This document shows, in pieces, positions 1 through 7,270 of a DNA stretch of 32,914 bases. Source of the DNA: Sphingomonadaceae bacterium (lineage in GTDB: Bacteria; Pseudomonadota; Alphaproteobacteria; Sphingomonadales; Sphingomonadaceae); contig RFZB01000013.1 of assembly GCA_009920915.1 (NCBI GenBank), forward strand, positions 1-32,914, written 5' to 3'. Position 1 is the first letter of the stretch. Each line of letters opens with the position of its first letter. The position numbers and the translations under genes were made by a program. A model generated the notes under the pieces. It saw nothing but the letters and a program-made list of their open reading frames with translations, was not told the origin of the DNA and did not search any database.

Positions 1-64
1 ACTCCACTTGCAAAGTCGGTGCTGTTGAGCGACACAGGGGTGACTTGGTTCTGCGTCAGAGTGA

Positions 65-823
65 CAGTGCTGGTGTCATGCCCAGGACGAGCAGGGGCCT
101 GGCCCCGGCGCGTCCGGCGCATCCAATTTCCGCCAGAATATCGACGCTTTTGTCGATGCCGGTTATCGCGTCATTCTGCCCGATATGATTGGCTATGGCG
201 CGTCATCAAAGCCGGAAGGCATTGATTACACGCTGAGCCTCTTCACTGACACAGTCTATGAGGCGCTGCGCGCACATGGCATTGAACGGGCGTCCCTAGT
301 TGGCAACTCGCTGGGCGGTGGCGTTGCTATTCAGATGACGCTCGATCACCCGGAATTTGCCGAAAAGTTGATCCTGATGGCTCCGGGCTGCGTGGAAGAG
401 CAAGCAAGCTATTTCGCCATGCCCGGCATTGCCAAAATGGTGTCGGGCTTTGGCAGCCCAGATTTTAACATTGAGGAGCAAAAGCGCCTCGTCTCCAATC
501 TGGTCCACCCAGATTTTGCGCCCAAAATCCCCGATCAACTGGTCGCCGAACGCTTTGCCGTTGCCAAGACGCAGCCCAAGGACGTGCTGGCCCGGATGCG
601 GACCCCCAATTTAGGCCCGCGCGTGGGTGAGATCACACAGCCGATTTTCGTGCTGTGGGGCCATAATGATGAATTCTGCCCGGAAAGCGGCGCGCGCTAT
701 TTCCTCGATCAATGCGCCAATGCCCGCACGATGACCTTTGCCCGCACCGGCCATTGGGTGCAGGTGGAACGCGCGGCTGAGTTCAACCAATATTCGATTG
801 CCTTCCTCAATGACCAAGGCTGA
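65..823 (+). CDS. Alpha/beta-fold C-C bond hydrolase of a meta-cleavage pathway (5' end disrupted)
   Basis: The protein resembles MhpC/HsaD-type hydrolases, which split the vinylogous 1,5-diketone made by extradiol ring cleavage. Visible features are a GPGPGASG segment typical of the oxyanion loop region, the nucleophile elbow VGNSLGGG, an acid residue in LWGHNDEF and the catalytic His in RTGHWVQVE. The C-terminus is complete (stop 821-823). Reading back, this frame stays open only to a TGA at 62-64. The expected VTVLV strand before the His-Gly motif lies instead in frame 1 (61-75), so one or more indels lie near base 76, and the usual HG reads HA. No start codon is credible; the first in-frame ATG (185) would delete the oxyanion loop. 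The next gene overlaps by 14 nt. The family assignment is firm; the 5' boundary is not. Confidence 0.7.
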   Translation, partial: QCWCHAQDEQGPGPGASGASNFRQNIDAFVDAGYRVILPDMIGYGASSKPEGIDYTLSLFTDTVYEALRAHGIERASLVGNSLGGGVAIQMTLDHPEFAEKLILMAPGCVEEQASYFAMPGIAKMVSGFGSPDFNIEEQKRLVSNLVHPDFAPKIPDQLVAERFAVAKTQPKDVLARMRTPNLGPRVGEITQPIFVLWGHNDEFCPESGARYFLDQCANARTMTFARTGHWVQVERAAEFNQYSIAFLNDQG

Positions 824-1505
824 GAAATACGGCCAGGAATTATATGAAGCGATGCGGGACCGGCGAACGGTGCCGCCGCTGATGGGCCGTGACCCCAGCC
901 TGACCATTGACGATGCCTATGCCATCAGCCTTGATTTCCTTGCCCGCCGCCGCCGTGATGGTGAAAAAGTAGTGGGCAAGAAAATTGGCGTCACCAGCAA
1001 GGCCGTGCAGGATATGCTGGGCGTGCATCAGCCCGATTTTGGCTTTCTGACCGACTGGATGTTTGTTGAAGGCGATATTGATGTTGATGCCAAAGCCTTA
1101 ATCGCGCCCCGCGCTGAAGCCGAAATTGCCTTCATCCTGAAAGACAATTTGGTTGGCCCCGGCGTGACGGCAGAGCAAGTCATTGCAGCGACAGCGGCCA
1201 TCGCGCCGTGTTTTGAAATTGTTGATAGCCGCATTCAGGATTGGCAGATTGGCATTGTCGATACGGTGTCAGACAATGCGTCCTGCGGCGTCTATGTGCT
1301 GGGTGCGGAACGACTGGACCCCAGAGCGCTCGACCTGCCCAATCCCAATACACTGGGTGCTTATGGCGTCACGCTGGATGCGGGCGATGTCATTCTATCG
1401 GGCTCGCTGGTGCCCCTCGCCCCCGCCGTTAAGGGCGATCGGTTTGACATGATTTTAAGCGATGCATCCGGGCCAATTGGCTCTTGCACCGCCAATTTCG
1501 TTTAA
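810..1505 (+). CDS. 2-keto-4-pentenoate hydratase-like protein with apparent internal deletion
   Basis: This belongs to the MhpD/DmpE/HsaE hydratase and 4-oxalocrotonate decarboxylase family, which hydrates 2-hydroxydienoates to 4-hydroxy-2-oxoacids. Family landmarks are [17 protein letters not shown], the metal-ligand region PRAEAEIAF, and [11 protein letters not shown]. The ATG at 810 sits inside the end of the hydrolase gene, giving 231 residues against about 260 normally. Compared from memory with E. coli MhpD, the text runs directly from LDLPN to NTLGAYG, so about 31 residues are absent: the N-G-E-V, G-x-G and LGHP..A..WLA stretch. The junction sits at a CCCAATCCCAAT duplication (1338-1349), and the frame is kept. 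The family is clear; whether this copy is active is doubtful. Overlap with the upstream gene suggests translational coupling. Confidence 0.8.
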   Translation: MTKAEKYGQELYEAMRDRRTVPPLMGRDPSLTIDDAYAISLDFLARRRRDGEKVVGKKIGVTSKAVQDMLGVHQPDFGFLTDWMFVEGDIDVDAKALIAPRAEAEIAFILKDNLVGPGVTAEQVIAATAAIAPCFEIVDSRIQDWQIGIVDTVSDNASCGVYVLGAERLDPRALDLPNPNTLGAYGVTLDAGDVILSGSLVPLAPAVKGDRFDMILSDASGPIGSCTANFV

Positions 1506-1515
1506 AGGAAATCAC

Positions 1516-2448
1516 ATGGCACGGGTAAAGGCCGCCATTATCGGATCGGGCAATATCGGCACCGATTTGATGATGAAGATGATCAAATATCCCCAAAATA
1601 TGGAACTGGCCGCTGTTGTCGGGATCGACGCCAATAGCGAGGGCCTCGCCATGGCGCGCCAACATGGCATTGCCACCACGCATGAAGGGATAGAGGGGCT
1701 GAAAAAGCTGCCCTGCTACCCAGAAATTGGCATCGCCTTTGATGCGACCTCTGCCTATGCGCACAAAGTGCATGATGAGGCTCTGCGCGCCGATGGCATT
1801 CAAGTGGTGGACCTTACCCCGGCTGCCATTGGCCCCTTCACGGTGCCGCCCGTCAATATGCACCAGCATTTGGACCAGCCCAATGTGAACATGGTCACGT
1901 GTGGCGGCCAAGCGACGATCCCAATGGTCGCAGCGGTCGCTCGCGTGTCCAAAGCCGTGCATTACGCCGAAATTGTGGCGTCAGTGTCGTCCCGCTCGGC
2001 AGGACCTGGCACACGCGCCAATATTGATGAATTCACCCGCACCACGGCCCGCGCCATTGAGGTTGTGGGTGGCGCGACCAAGGGCAAGGCCATTATCATC
2101 CTCAACCCGGCTGAACCGCCAATGATCATGCGGGATACTGTCTTCACTCTGTCCGAAGGCGGCGATGAAGACGCCATTCGCCAATCAGTGGCGGAGATGG
2201 TGGCCGAAGTGCAAAAATATGTGCCCGGCTATCGGCTGAAGCAGGACGTACAGTTTGAACGCTTTGGCGATAATAACCGCCTGAAAATCCCCGGCATGGG
2301 CGATTTTACGGGCATTAAATCCATGATCATGCTCGAAGTGGAAGGGGCTGGCGATTATCTGCCGCCTTATTCTGGCAATCTCGACATTATGACCGCAGCA
2401 GCCAAAGCCACGGGAGAACTTCTCGCGGCACGGAGGATGGCAGCATGA
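1516..2448 (+). CDS. dmpF: Acetaldehyde dehydrogenase (acetylating), DmpF/MhpF/HsaG family
   Basis: This enzyme oxidises acetaldehyde or propanal to the acyl-CoA with NAD+ and CoA, working in a complex with the adjacent aldolase. The 310 residues match the usual family length. An N-terminal Rossmann motif [10 protein letters not shown] lies at about residues 9-18. The catalytic Cys is C129 in [11 protein letters not shown], and a conserved [12 protein letters not shown] segment follows. The ATG at 1516 was chosen because AAAGGAA lies a few bases upstream and it follows the hydratase stop by 10 nt. The last four bases (ATGA) overlap the start of the aldolase, as expected for a channelling pair. 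Whether it prefers acetaldehyde or propanal cannot be judged here. Confidence 0.93.
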   Translation: MARVKAAIIGSGNIGTDLMMKMIKYPQNMELAAVVGIDANSEGLAMARQHGIATTHEGIEGLKKLPCYPEIGIAFDATSAYAHKVHDEALRADGIQVVDLTPAAIGPFTVPPVNMHQHLDQPNVNMVTCGGQATIPMVAAVARVSKAVHYAEIVASVSSRSAGPGTRANIDEFTRTTARAIEVVGGATKGKAIIILNPAEPPMIMRDTVFTLSEGGDEDAIRQSVAEMVAEVQKYVPGYRLKQDVQFERFGDNNRLKIPGMGDFTGIKSMIMLEVEGAGDYLPPYSGNLDIMTAAAKATGELLAARRMAA

Positions 2449-3485
2449 GCGGCAAGTTCAACGTCGAAGCTGGCGATAAGCTTTATATTCAAGATGTTAC
2501 GCTGCGCGATGGGATGCACGCCATCCGCCATATGTACGGCCTCGACCATGTCATGGCGATTGCCAAGGCATTGGACGATGCCGGCGTCGACGCCATTGAA
2601 GTGGCACATGGCGATGGCCTGTCAGGCGCAAGCTTTAACTACGGCTTTGGTGCCCATACTGATTGGGAATGGCTGGAGGCCGTGGCCTCGGTGCTGACCA
2701 AATCGGTGCTGACAACGCTCATCCTGCCAGGCGTGGGCACAGTAGAAGAACTGCGCCGCGCCTATGACATTGGCGTCCGCTCGGTCCGCGTCGCCACGCA
2801 CTGCACCGAAGCCGATGTGTCGAAACAGCATATTGGCATCGCGCGTGACCTTGGCATGGATGTGTCTGGCTTTTTGATGATGAGCCATATGATTGAGCCG
2901 GAACATCTGGCCCAACAGGCGCTGTTGATGGAAAGCTATGGCGCGCAGTGCGTTTATGTGACGGACAGCGGCGGGGCGCTCGATATGGATGGCGTCCGCG
3001 CGCGTCTGCAAGCCTATGATCGCGTGCTGAAGCCTGAGACCCAACGGGGCATTCACGCGCACCATAATCTTTCACTGGGGGCCGCCAATTCGATTGTTGC
3101 GGCACAAGAAGGCGCCGTGCGCATTGATGCCAGCTTGGCAGGCATGGGCGCAGGTGCGGGCAATGCGCCGCTGGAAGTCTTTGTCGCAGCGGCCGATCGC
3201 AAAGGCTGGAACCATGGCTGTGACGTCATGATGCTGATGGACGCGGCGGAAGATCTTGTGCGTCCGCTGCAAGACCGGCCCGTGCGTGTCGACCGCGAAA
3301 CCTTGGCGCTGGGCTATGCCGGTGTCTATTCCAGCTTCCTGCGTCATGCGGAAAAAGCGGCTGAGACTTATGGCCTCGACACCCGCCAAATTCTGGTCGA
3401 ACTTGGCCGCCGCAAGATGGTGGGTGGTCAGGAAGATATGATTGTCGACGTTGCATTGGATTTGCTAAAGTCACGCAATGGCTGA
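2445..3485 (+). CDS. dmpG: 4-hydroxy-2-oxovalerate aldolase, DmpG/MhpE/HsaF family
   Basis: This is a class II (divalent-metal) pyruvate aldolase that splits 4-hydroxy-2-oxoacids into pyruvate and an aldehyde, which passes to the upstream dehydrogenase. It has 346 residues, the normal length. The TIM-barrel start carries TLRDGMHA with R21, D22 and H25 at the positions of the catalytic Arg, metal Asp and general-base His of DmpG. The second metal pair is H204 and H206 in [18 protein letters not shown] motif marks the C-terminal communication region. The start overlaps the dehydrogenase stop (ATGA), and the end overlaps the flavoprotein by 8 nt. All visible active-site residues are intact. Confidence 0.94.
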   Translation: MSGKFNVEAGDKLYIQDVTLRDGMHAIRHMYGLDHVMAIAKALDDAGVDAIEVAHGDGLSGASFNYGFGAHTDWEWLEAVASVLTKSVLTTLILPGVGTVEELRRAYDIGVRSVRVATHCTEADVSKQHIGIARDLGMDVSGFLMMSHMIEPEHLAQQALLMESYGAQCVYVTDSGGALDMDGVRARLQAYDRVLKPETQRGIHAHHNLSLGAANSIVAAQEGAVRIDASLAGMGAGAGNAPLEVFVAAADRKGWNHGCDVMMLMDAAEDLVRPLQDRPVRVDRETLALGYAGVYSSFLRHAEKAAETYGLDTRQILVELGRRKMVGGQEDMIVDVALDLLKSRNG

Positions 3486-4938
3486 AATTTCGCTGCACAA
3501 ACCCTACCCTGCCTCTGAAGTCGCCAAATGGGATTTGGAGACCGATATTGTCGTGATCGGCTTTGGCGCCACAGGGGCCTGTGCGGTCATTGAAGCGCGT
3601 GAAGCGGGCGCTGCCGTTATGCTGTTTGAGCGTAATTCGGGCAGCGGTGGGGCATCGGGCCTTTCAGGCGGCGAGATTTACCTGGGCGGCAATGGCGGCA
3701 CAGAGGTGCAACGCGCAGCAGGTTTTGAAGATAGCACGGAGGATTTCGCAGCTTATCTCAAAATGGCAGGCGGCCCCTGTGCTGATGAGGCCAAGTGCGA
3801 TCTTTATGCCCGCGAGGCGGTCAACCATTTTGCTTGGCTGAAAGCGCAAGGCGTGCCTTATCGCGGCAATTATCTGCCCGGCAAAGTCATTGAACCGATG
3901 GATGATTCCACGCTCATCTGGTCGGGCAGTGAAGCAGCAGCCCCCTTTTACAAGCACGCCAAGCCTGCCCCCCGCGGCCATGTGATCCAACATATGGGCT
4001 GGGGCGGCGGTCGTCCGCTGGTGGACATTCTGGAAGCTCGCGCCCGTGCTTTGGGCACTGAGGTGCATATCGATGCGCGGGCGCTGGCGCTGGTGCAAGA
4101 TGGCGAACGAATTGTTGGCGCAATTTTCCGAATTGATAACGCGCCAGTCTTTGTCCGCGCCAAAAAGGGCGTTGTCCTCGCCACGGGTGGCTTTGTGATG
4201 AATGAAGAGATGCGCCGCAAATATTGCCCGCAAACCTTCAAAATTCAGGATCCCATTGGCGATAAGGATGATGGCTCAGGTATTAACATGGGTGTCGGCG
4301 CGGGCGGGGAGGCGATCCACATGGATCAGTTCTTTACCACTTGCCCTTGGACCATCCCCGAAAGCCACGCCAAGGGCGTGTTTGTAAACATCCAGGGCCA
4401 GCGCTTCATTAATGAAGATTGCTATCATGGCCGCGTATCCCGCACTGCTGTCGATCAACCGGGCAACCGCGTTTATCTGCTTCTGGATAGCGCGCATTTT
4501 GAGCAACCGCCTGAATTTGGCCGCATGACAATTGCCGGCACGGGCAATGATTGGGAAGAAGTCGAGCGTGAGCTGGAGATGGCCGAAGGCACGCTCTCGC
4601 GCACAATGGACTTTTACAATCGCCATGCCCGCGAAGGCCGTGATCCGTTGTTTGACAAACAGCCGCCGATTTTAACTCCGCTCGATCAAGGCCCGTTTGT
4701 CGCGCTCGAGCTGAATTTTGAAACAAGCTATTTCAGCTTCTTCACATTGGGCGGCCTCAAAACCTCGCCCAATGCCGAAGTGTTGGACCGCACAGGTGCG
4801 CCAATCCCTGGCCTTTTCGCTGCTGGACGCTGCACCTCGGGTCTGCCCGCATGGGGCCATGGCTACAGCTCTGGCATGAGCCTTGCGGATTGCACCTTTT
4901 TTGGCCGTCAGGCGGGCCGCACGGCGGCACAGGGATGA
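3478..4938 (+). CDS. FAD-dependent oxidoreductase, 3-ketosteroid dehydrogenase/fumarate reductase-like
   Basis: A 486-residue FAD_binding_2 flavoprotein. The dinucleotide-binding motif GFGATG is at residues 28-33 and the ribose-binding Glu is at about 51 (LFERN). The [10 protein letters not shown] loop follows. The C-terminus reads [12 protein letters not shown], then [19 protein letters not shown], the closing FAD motif of the group. It is shorter than classical KstD proteins and ends differently (SGMSLADC instead of YPGAG), which recalls the 4-dehydrogenase (Kst4D-like) branch. That sub-assignment is an inference. It starts inside the aldolase gene and overlaps the next gene by ATGA, so it is part of the meta-cleavage operon. 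A likely role is desaturation or reduction of an alicyclic ketone or CoA-linked ring. Confidence 0.85.
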   Translation: MAEISLHKPYPASEVAKWDLETDIVVIGFGATGACAVIEAREAGAAVMLFERNSGSGGASGLSGGEIYLGGNGGTEVQRAAGFEDSTEDFAAYLKMAGGPCADEAKCDLYAREAVNHFAWLKAQGVPYRGNYLPGKVIEPMDDSTLIWSGSEAAAPFYKHAKPAPRGHVIQHMGWGGGRPLVDILEARARALGTEVHIDARALALVQDGERIVGAIFRIDNAPVFVRAKKGVVLATGGFVMNEEMRRKYCPQTFKIQDPIGDKDDGSGINMGVGAGGEAIHMDQFFTTCPWTIPESHAKGVFVNIQGQRFINEDCYHGRVSRTAVDQPGNRVYLLLDSAHFEQPPEFGRMTIAGTGNDWEEVERELEMAEGTLSRTMDFYNRHAREGRDPLFDKQPPILTPLDQGPFVALELNFETSYFSFFTLGGLKTSPNAEVLDRTGAPIPGLFAAGRCTSGLPAWGHGYSSGMSLADCTFFGRQAGRTAAQG

Positions 4939-5456
4939 ATGATCGCGCGCTCCTTGATCGGATCGCGCTGACCGATCTTGTGATGCGCTATTGCCGCGGG
5001 ATTGACCGGCGCGATTTTGCGTTGGTCCGTTCGCTCTATCATGATGACGCCATTGATGATCACGGGCATATGTTCTGCGGCACCGCGGATGATTTTGTTG
5101 CGTGGTTGCCGGGTGTCATGGCGCATTGGGACATGACGATCCACAGCATCAGCAACAGCCTGTTTGCAATTGAGGGGGACCGGGCAGAGGGCGAACATTA
5201 TGCCATGGCCTTTCATCGCTCCCCCGCGCCAGATGCGCGTGAATTGATTATCTGGGGCCGCTATCTCGACCAATATGAACGCCGGGCAGGCGAATGGAAG
5301 TTCCTGAAGCGGCAACTGGTGTTTGATCATGGAAGCATCCGCCCAGTGGACGCTGAGGGGCTGGCGCAGTTGGGGGCCGATGCCCCCAATGGCACGGCCG
5401 ATGGCCAAGACCCGTCTTGGGCGCTGGCGCTGCTGAGAGGCCTTTCCGGGAAATGA
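4935..5456 (+). CDS. SnoaL/NTF2-like protein with LinA-type Asp/His pair (copy 1)
   Basis: A 173-residue cone-fold (SnoaL_4, nuclear transport factor 2-like) protein. Members act as cofactor-free dehydratases, dehydrochlorinases or isomerases on hydrophobic substrates. The N-terminal helix region RYCRGIDRRD puts an Asp at residue 24, and MTIHSISN puts a His at residue 70. From memory these match D25 and H73, the catalytic pair of LinA. The later GRYLDQYERR segment is also LinA-like. The ATG at 4935 overlaps the flavoprotein stop (ATGA), and its own stop overlaps the next gene in the same way. The reaction is unknown; a lyase or isomerase step on a ring intermediate is a reasonable inference. 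Confidence 0.85.
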   Translation: MNDRALLDRIALTDLVMRYCRGIDRRDFALVRSLYHDDAIDDHGHMFCGTADDFVAWLPGVMAHWDMTIHSISNSLFAIEGDRAEGEHYAMAFHRSPAPDARELIIWGRYLDQYERRAGEWKFLKRQLVFDHGSIRPVDAEGLAQLGADAPNGTADGQDPSWALALLRGLSGK

Positions 5457-5920
5457 CCACGCCTCTGGAGCCGCTGGAAGCGCGTCTACAGGCGCTGGAG
5501 GATAAGGAGGCCATACGCACCCTCATCGCGCGCTATGGCCCCTTGGCAGACAGCGGCGATGCCGAGGGTGTGGCACAGCTGTGGACCGAAGATGGCAGCT
5601 ACGCCATTGCCGGTTTTGGCGAAGCGCGCGGCCATGCCGAAATTGCCGCCTTCATCACCGGGGCAACGCATAAACAACTGATGGCCGATGGCTGTGGGCA
5701 TATTATGAGCCCGGTTGCCATTGAACTGAAGGGCGATGGCGCGACGGCACGAGGCCACAGCATGGTTATCCGCTGGACGGGCAGCAACTTTGAAGTGGCA
5801 CGCATGGCCGCCAATTGCTGGACGCTGAAGCGCCTGCCCGAAGGCTGGCGCGTCACGCACAGAGACAATGCACAATTAAAGGGCGATGACGCCGCCCGCG
5901 CGTTGTTTGCCGGGGTTTAG
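5453..5920 (+). CDS. SnoaL/NTF2-like protein (copy 2)
   Basis: A 155-residue SnoaL-like protein, the last gene of the first operon. It starts with a short amphipathic helix (LEARLQALEDKEAIRTL). The core carries a candidate Asp at 33 (PLADSGDAEG) and a His at 83 (GCGHIMSP), the same spacing logic as copy 1. The ATG at 5453 overlaps the preceding stop. It is clearly diverged from copy 1, so this is not a recent tandem duplication; two such genes in a row suggest two successive steps or a heteromer. The 3' end, including its TAG stop, forms part of a GC-rich hairpin. The function is not known. Confidence 0.83.
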   Translation: MTTPLEPLEARLQALEDKEAIRTLIARYGPLADSGDAEGVAQLWTEDGSYAIAGFGEARGHAEIAAFITGATHKQLMADGCGHIMSPVAIELKGDGATARGHSMVIRWTGSNFEVARMAANCWTLKRLPEGWRVTHRDNAQLKGDDAARALFAGV

Positions 5921-5927
5921 CCCCGGC
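5909..5927. terminator. GC-rich hairpin between convergent operons
   Basis: GCCGGGG (5909-5915) and CCCCGGC (5921-5927) form a perfect 7-bp stem around a 5-nt loop that contains the TAG stop of the SnoaL-like gene. It lies where the plus operon meets the convergent SDR gene. There is no T tract on either side, so intrinsic termination is only plausible. Confidence 0.45.
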
Positions 5928-5934
5928 CCCCAAC

Positions 5935-6675
5935 TCATCCCGCCAATTGCCCGCCATCAATGGTGAAGAGCGACCCTGTCACTTTGCGCGCCTGATCACT
6001 TGCCAAGAACGCAAACATTTCTGCCACGTCTTCCGGCTCGCAGCTGCCATCCACCAGCTTGGGCGCGTTGCGCATGACAAGGCCCCAATCAACATCGCCC
6101 GGCGGCGGCGCGGCATTGCCCATCGGCGTGTTCACATGGCCGGGGCAGATGGCATTGATGCGCACGCCCTTGCTGGCAAACTCGACCGCAAGGCTTTTAG
6201 TGATCGCGGCCACTGCGTGTTTGGAGGCGGCATAGGCAACGGTATAGGCAATGCCTTGGAGAGCCGCCGTAGACGCCGTGTTCACAATAGTGCCCTTGGA
6301 CTTAATCAGATGGGGCAAGGCCGCGCGGCACATGGCATACACACTGGTGGTGTTGATGGTGAGGATGCGGGCAAAATCTTCCTCGCTAAACTCTAATGTC
6401 GGCCCCCATTTCAGGATGCCGGCAATGTTGCACAGCACATCCAGTCCATCTTTGGCGGCCACCTCGACCAGCGCACGGCAGGAATTAAAATCCGCTGCGT
6501 CATAAGGCTGGATCAACGGGCGCGAGATCATTTTGGCAGCAGTCTCTTCAAGGCCGCCTGCATTCACATCGGCAATGGTTACGCGTGCGCCTTCTGAGGC
6601 GAACAAAATAGCAGTTGCCCGGCCAATGCCCGATGCCGCCCCTGTGATGAGAACATTCTGCCCCTCAAACCGCAT
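5935..6675 (-). CDS. SDR-family NAD(P)-dependent oxidoreductase
   Basis: A classical short-chain dehydrogenase of 246 residues, likely oxidising or reducing an alcohol/ketone on the catabolic substrate. The cofactor motif TGAASGIGR is at 11-19, CNIAG replaces the usual NNAG at 81-85, the catalytic Ser is S134 (NTAS), and Y147/K151 form YAASK. The C-terminal FTIDGGQLAG is typical. The frame is open further upstream, but the start at 6675 is chosen because GGGAGAGGGAT sits directly before it and the preceding 19 residues do not look like SDR sequence. It is transcribed away from the third SnoaL-like gene, with a shared operator between them. Confidence 0.88.
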   Translation of the reverse strand: MRFEGQNVLITGAASGIGRATAILFASEGARVTIADVNAGGLEETAAKMISRPLIQPYDAADFNSCRALVEVAAKDGLDVLCNIAGILKWGPTLEFSEEDFARILTINTTSVYAMCRAALPHLIKSKGTIVNTASTAALQGIAYTVAYAASKHAVAAITKSLAVEFASKGVRINAICPGHVNTPMGNAAPPPGDVDWGLVMRNAPKLVDGSCEPEDVAEMFAFLASDQARKVTGSLFTIDGGQLAG

Positions 6676-6708
6676 ATCCCTCTCCCGGATTCGTGCTTTA
6701 ACTTTCAT

Positions 6709-6740
6709 TTGCGTAATATATAACTCACCCATCTACGCAA
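6709..6740. promoter_or_regulatory. Inverted-repeat operator candidate, site A
   Basis: TTGCGTA (6709-6715), an 18-nt spacer, then TACGCAA (6734-6740): a perfect inverted repeat in the divergent gap between the SDR (start 6675) and the SnoaL-like gene (start 6754). The arms extend one base further (TTTGCGTA/TACGCAAA). The right arm abuts the ribosome-binding site of the plus-strand gene, 13 nt from its ATG. The same arrangement occurs at four other divergent gaps in the window. The bound protein is unknown. Confidence 0.7.
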
Positions 6741-6753
6741 AGGAGAAAGCGCC

Positions 6754-7254
6754 ATGACTCTGGAAGAAAGATTGCAGAGATTAGAAGATGATCGCGCCAT
6801 TCGCGACTTGAAGGCCCGCTATCTCCAAGCCTGTGACGCCAAGGATCCCGATAGCGTGCTGGACACACTGCACCCCAAGGGCGCAATCATTGCCTATGAA
6901 GGCTTTCCGCCCTTTGACAATCGCGAAGACTTTGTCGCCATTTATCGGCTGATGGGCTGCACGCCTGATATCTTTGATATTCACCACGCCGCCAATGGCA
7001 TCATCACGTTTGACAGCGATGTGCGGGCGACAGGCCGCTGGTCCCTTTACTTCCACAACATCCACCTCGGCCAGCGGACGCTGACGCAGATGGGCGTGGT
7101 CTATGATGATGTTTATGTGAAGGAAAATGGGCGCTGGTGGATCGCTGAAACCCGATCCCACCGCTCGTCCTGCCTGATCCATAGTGTGGATGCAGATGGC
7201 AACACCAAGGTTGCCGTTATGGGCCCAGCCCCCGCCAATTTTGGCGAGGGCTGA
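6754..7254 (+). CDS. SnoaL/NTF2-like protein (copy 3)
   Basis: A 166-residue NTF2-like cone-fold protein, a single-gene unit transcribed divergently from an SDR. A strong ribosome-binding site (AGGAGA) precedes the ATG. The helix LEERLQRLEDDRAIRDLKARY leads to a candidate Asp at 28 (ACDAKDP), and His 77/78 lie in FDIHHAANG, the position of the second catalytic residue in LinA-like enzymes. The C-terminal half (TGRWSLYFHN, GVVYDDVYVKENGRWWIAE) has the usual beta strands. It converges on the TonB receptor gene with a 16-nt gap and no clear terminator. The reaction is unknown. Confidence 0.85.
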   Translation: MTLEERLQRLEDDRAIRDLKARYLQACDAKDPDSVLDTLHPKGAIIAYEGFPPFDNREDFVAIYRLMGCTPDIFDIHHAANGIITFDSDVRATGRWSLYFHNIHLGQRTLTQMGVVYDDVYVKENGRWWIAETRSHRSSCLIHSVDADGNTKVAVMGPAPANFGEG

Positions 7255-7270
7255 AGTCCATCATCTTCGC

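Noticed and set aside
19-225. Open frame at the left edge, 68 codons
   Set aside because: It contains a short piece of the hydrolase (VTVLV) and then runs through the hydrolase gene out of frame; it is a by-product of the frame break near base 76.
7233-7246. CGCCAA-TT-TTGGCG palindrome as a terminator of the SnoaL-like gene (copy 3)
   Set aside because: The stem is short, lies inside the coding sequence and has no T tract.
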